This document shows positions 8,301 to 9,342 of a DNA stretch of 9,342 nt, piece after piece (position 1 is the first letter of the stretch; the number at the start of each line of letters is the position of its first letter). The position numbers and the translations under genes were made by a program. Origin of the DNA: Bacteroidota bacterium (lineage in GTDB: Bacteria; Bacteroidota; Rhodothermia; Balneolales; HLUCCA01); NCBI GenBank assembly GCA_003448835.1, contig DLXM01000358.1, positions 1 through 9,342 on the forward strand, written 5' to 3'. The notes below the pieces were generated by a model. It saw only the letters and a program-made list of their open reading frames with translations. It searched no databases and was not told the origin of the DNA.

Positions 8301-9012
8301 TATAGACCAATATTTATCTTCGTCTGAAGCTAAATGGGGACAAACTTCATCGGTAGTGATGTTATTGCCGAATGGTTTTGAAGGACAGGGTCCGGAGCAT
8401 TCATCTGCTCGTTTAGAACGATTCCTACAACTTTGTGCAGAGGATAATATACAGGTTGTAAACTGTACGACCCCGGCTCAGTATTTTCATCTGCTACGAC
8501 GTCAGGTTAAGCAGAAAAAAAGTAAACCATTAATTGTAATGTCACCAAAAAGTCTGCTCAGACATCCAATGGCAGTCTCCAAATCTGATGAACTTGCAAA
8601 TGGAAGTTTTCAACTTGTGATACCGGATGCAAATGTCGATCCGGATGAAGCAAAACGAATCGTTTTATGCTCCGGAAAAGTATATTATGACTTGCTTAAG
8701 TTTCAACAAGAGCATGAAATAAAGGATGTAGCCATTGTACGTCTAGAGCAACTCTATCCATTCCCTGATCATGATATTAAAGAGTTGTTCGCCACGCACA
8801 ACAACGTTTCAGATATTGTCTGGTGCCAGGAAGAACCGCGTAATATGGGTGCATGGAACTTTGTATGGCCACGATTAATGAATGAAACTCAAGAAGCTCA
8901 GTCAATTAGATACATTGGCAGAGTTGCAGCAGCGGCTCCGGCAACCGGATCTGCAAAATTACATACAGCTGAACAAGAAAGATTGGTCGAACGAGCAATG
9001 ACGATCAGCTAA
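5305..9012 (+). CDS. kgd: Fused 2-oxoglutarate decarboxylase/dehydrogenase E1 with E2 succinyltransferase domain (Kgd/OdhA type)
   Basis: This large TCA-cycle enzyme decarboxylates 2-oxoglutarate with thiamine diphosphate and passes the succinyl group toward CoA. Of its 1235 residues, 1-40 are the E1 N-terminal segment (FGPNSALVEDLYAQY), about 45-108 a Pro/Ala/Lys/Thr/Glu-rich flexible linker, about 115-345 an E2 acyltransferase domain with its catalytic motif TYDHRIIQGAESGEF (H321), and about 375-1235 the E1 part. E1 motifs are AYRSRGHTMADLNPL (394-408), GMAHRGRLN (553-561), the thiamine-diphosphate motif from HGDAAFAGQG (655-664) to NNQIGFTT (689-696), RKHGHNEGDEPAF (755-767), SGQDVERGTFSHRH (917-930) and WEAQFGDFGNGAQ (985-997). 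The length matches mycobacterial Kgd (about 1230). There is no lipoyl domain, so a lipoylated E2 and an E3 encoded elsewhere are needed. The TTG start is forced: TAA lies in frame 12 nt upstream and the next ATG (residue 123) would delete conserved sequence. No Shine-Dalgarno is seen. Confidence 0.96.
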   Translation: MKNFEEIFGPNSALVEDLYAQYQTDSNSVPNHWRQYFAELDGESVEVKETPSISDPVKTTPTPAEKTPEKKTPAATPAPAAEKEVKTPQAEPKKAAPSTPQAAAEGVQKDLLKGISNKIAENMEISLEIPTATSLRVIPVKMLWEDRMLINRYLEQKSGRKITFTHLISWAVIKALANYPSINSYFENEGGKSYKVNPGTINLGIAVDVPGKDGSRTLMVPNIKGADQKNFSQFLDAFDDLISRVRKGKIEVSDFERTTISITNPGTIGTVSSMPRLMKGQGAIIATGAMNYPAEFQAMSQEVLNHLGISKVMTVTCTYDHRIIQGAESGEFLAKIHSLLSGEETFYDEIFEDLDIPYKPISYGTDNYTGFLNGGQGGLEANKKAIAVMQLIQAYRSRGHTMADLNPLREESKRNLELDLETFGLSMWDLDREFYCGGLGGREKAPLSEIIRLLRETYCRRIGVEYLYIQNTDEREWLREHMESTSNNPNLTKPEKISILRKLNHASAFEEFLHKKYIGHKRFSLEGADTLIPMIDMMLNRCGDVGVEKILLGMAHRGRLNVLVNALGKSYHKIFAEFEGNIDLSTFHGSGDVKYHLGTTGKHVTPDGKEISLQLLPNPSHLESVNPVVEGAARALQDQLEKGADVRQIMPLLIHGDAAFAGQGVVAETLNMSQLKGYKTGGTVHIIINNQIGFTTLPSDGRSTEYASDLAKTILAPILHVNGDDPESAAHAVRLALDYRQRFGKDVVIDLICYRKHGHNEGDEPAFTQPGLYKEINDHRSVREYYRSELIRKGELTEDEADTIFKEFDDILEEAFNEAKNVPIFEVKEEHIERKDTAQLNRNNLIVTGIDANQLVDLAKKINTVPHNFDANPKLLRILAKRAEIVANNEPKIEWGFAEALAFASLLTQEGIDIRLSGQDVERGTFSHRHSVLHGTESLERFIPLNNLDEVQGRYMVYNSLLSEFAVLGFEFGYSSMYPEALVIWEAQFGDFGNGAQIIIDQYLSSSEAKWGQTSSVVMLLPNGFEGQGPEHSSARLERFLQLCAEDNIQVVNCTTPAQYFHLLRRQVKQKKSKPLIVMSPKSLLRHPMAVSKSDELANGSFQLVIPDANVDPDEAKRIVLCSGKVYYDLLKFQQEHEIKDVAIVRLEQLYPFPDHDIKELFATHNNVSDIVWCQEEPRNMGAWNFVWPRLMNETQEAQSIRYIGRVAAAAPATGSAKLHTAEQERLVERAMTIS

Positions 9013-9032
9013 TTCATCTGTAAGTGGACATA

Positions 9033-9070
9033 AAAAAGGGTTGGTATCTTTGTGGACACCAACCCTTTTT
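9033..9070. terminator. Bidirectional intrinsic terminator between kgd and folE2
   Basis: The arms AAAAAGGGTTGGT (9033-9045) and ACCAACCCTTTTT (9058-9070) are perfect 13-bp complements around a 12-nt loop. The plus strand continues into ATTTTTAT and the minus strand into a T run, so the hairpin can end transcription both ways. It lies 21 nt after the kgd stop and 27 nt after the convergent folE2 stop, exactly where a shared terminator is expected. Confidence 0.93.
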
Positions 9071-9096
9071 ATTTTTATATAAGCTGTACAAGTGAA

Positions 9097-9267
9097 TTAT
9101 CTCATTCCGCCCGGTACTCCTTTACAAATTCTGGATACTGCATCATGACTGTGCAGACTTTCCATATGTACACATCGTACTACGAAATCCTTAATCAATT
9201 TATTTTCGTTCAGTTGTTCAAACAGTAAACGAGCTGCATCCTCAACAAATTTCTGAAATGCTCCGTT
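9097..9267 (-). CDS. folE2: GTP cyclohydrolase FolE2 (type IB), C-terminal part
   Basis: FolE2 converts GTP to 7,8-dihydroneopterin triphosphate, the first step of folate and queuosine-type pathways, and is the alternative to FolE. The 56 visible residues end in GVPGGMR and [19 protein letters not shown] matches the family's conserved FVED helix, and [12 protein letters not shown] matches the near-terminal ESIHNHDA segment. The tail after HDA seems somewhat longer than in the FolE2 proteins I remember. Upstream of 9267 the frame is broken by TAA (9285-9283), but that stop lies in sequence that appears to be an inverted artefact. The true preceding residues are readable on the plus strand at 9273-9342. 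The call rests on two short motifs plus that flanking fragment, so family assignment is good but not certain. It converges on kgd and shares its terminator. Confidence 0.75.
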   Translation of the reverse strand, partial: NGAFQKFVEDAARLLFEQLNENKLIKDFVVRCVHMESLHSHDAVSRICKGVPGGMR

Positions 9268-9342
9268 AAACTCAGGTTTTAGTTAAACGCGAAGATGAAC
9301 AGGCATTTGCTGAGTTAAACGGAGCATTTCAGAAATTTGTTG
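9243..9342. repeat. Near-perfect inverted repeat ending the window (fold-back junction)
   Basis: Arms 9243-9275 and 9310-9342 are complementary over 33 nt with one mismatch (A9268 opposite A9317), around a 34-nt spacer. Both arms encode the same FolE2 peptide (NGAFQKFV) on opposite strands. The second arm runs exactly to the window end. This is the signature of a strand-switch chimera rather than a functional hairpin. Confidence 0.9.
9273..9342 (+). other. Inverted fragment of folE2 (misoriented by the fold-back)
   Basis: In frame from CAG at 9273 the plus strand reads [14 protein letters not shown] followed by LNGAFQKFV. The VKREDE segment is the FolE2 motif that normally precedes FVED by about 16 residues. 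Its last nine residues overlap the minus-strand folE2 fragment (LNGAFQKFV here, FNGAFQKFV there, the difference being the single mismatch at the junction). Joined in the right order the two pieces give a continuous FolE2 C-terminus. This is therefore not a second gene. Confidence 0.75.

Noticed and set aside
9243..9342. Inverted repeat as a transposon end, attachment site or natural terminator
   Set aside because: Both arms are FolE2 coding sequence, there is no T tract or transposase, and the arm runs exactly to the window end, which fits a fold-back artefact better.
1..9342. CRISPR arrays, tRNA or rRNA genes, insertion sequences, defence or toxin systems
   Set aside because: None was seen: there are no spaced direct repeats, no tRNA-like or rRNA-like stretches outside the genes, and no transposase or nuclease motifs; the genes are housekeeping or signalling in type.

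Overview
The window reads as ordinary chromosomal DNA of an AT-rich bacterium (roughly 40% GC by eye), most likely in the Bacteroidota/Balneolota/Rhodothermota (FCB) neighbourhood. The clues are a short primary sigma factor lacking region 1.1, a fused Kgd-type 2-oxoglutarate decarboxylase/dehydrogenase outside an actinobacterial base composition, weak or absent Shine-Dalgarno sequences, and promoter-like boxes of the Bacteroidota type (TTTG near -33, TAnnTTTG near -7). The phylum is an inference; no rRNA is present.

Layout. At the left edge is the 5' part of rpoD on the minus strand (1-322, cut by the window). After a 213-nt gap holding a terminator-like hairpin comes a tightly packed minus-strand run, transcribed right to left: pepF (oligoendopeptidase F, 5016-3205), a small GAF-domain protein (3208-2687, ATGA overlap with pepF), a GAF plus degenerate-GGDEF protein (2662-1712), and deoB (phosphopentomutase, 1699-536). 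The two GAF proteins lie in one reading frame, separated only by a TAG codon and eight sense codons, so they look like one approximately 498-residue protein split by a single amber stop. A 288-nt divergent promoter region (5017-5304) separates this run from the plus-strand kgd gene (5305-9012, TTG start, 1235 residues). kgd and a convergent minus-strand folE2 share a strong bidirectional terminator (9033-9070).

Function. kgd belongs to the TCA cycle and carries E2 acyltransferase and E1 thiamine-diphosphate parts on one chain, without a lipoyl domain. deoB interconverts pentose-1- and pentose-5-phosphates in nucleoside salvage, pepF degrades short peptides, and FolE2 makes the first pterin intermediate from GTP. 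The run from pepF to deoB could couple peptide and nucleoside recycling with an unidentified GAF-sensed cue, but that is inference.

The last 100 bases form a near-perfect inverted repeat. The final 73 bases, read on the plus strand, encode the FolE2 residues that should precede the minus-strand FolE2 fragment. The end is therefore best explained as a fold-back (strand-switch) chimera at a contig end rather than real genome structure. I found no CRISPR array, tRNA, rRNA, mobile element or defence system, and no convincing new system. The most notable biological point is the amber-split GAF/GAF-GGDEF gene.
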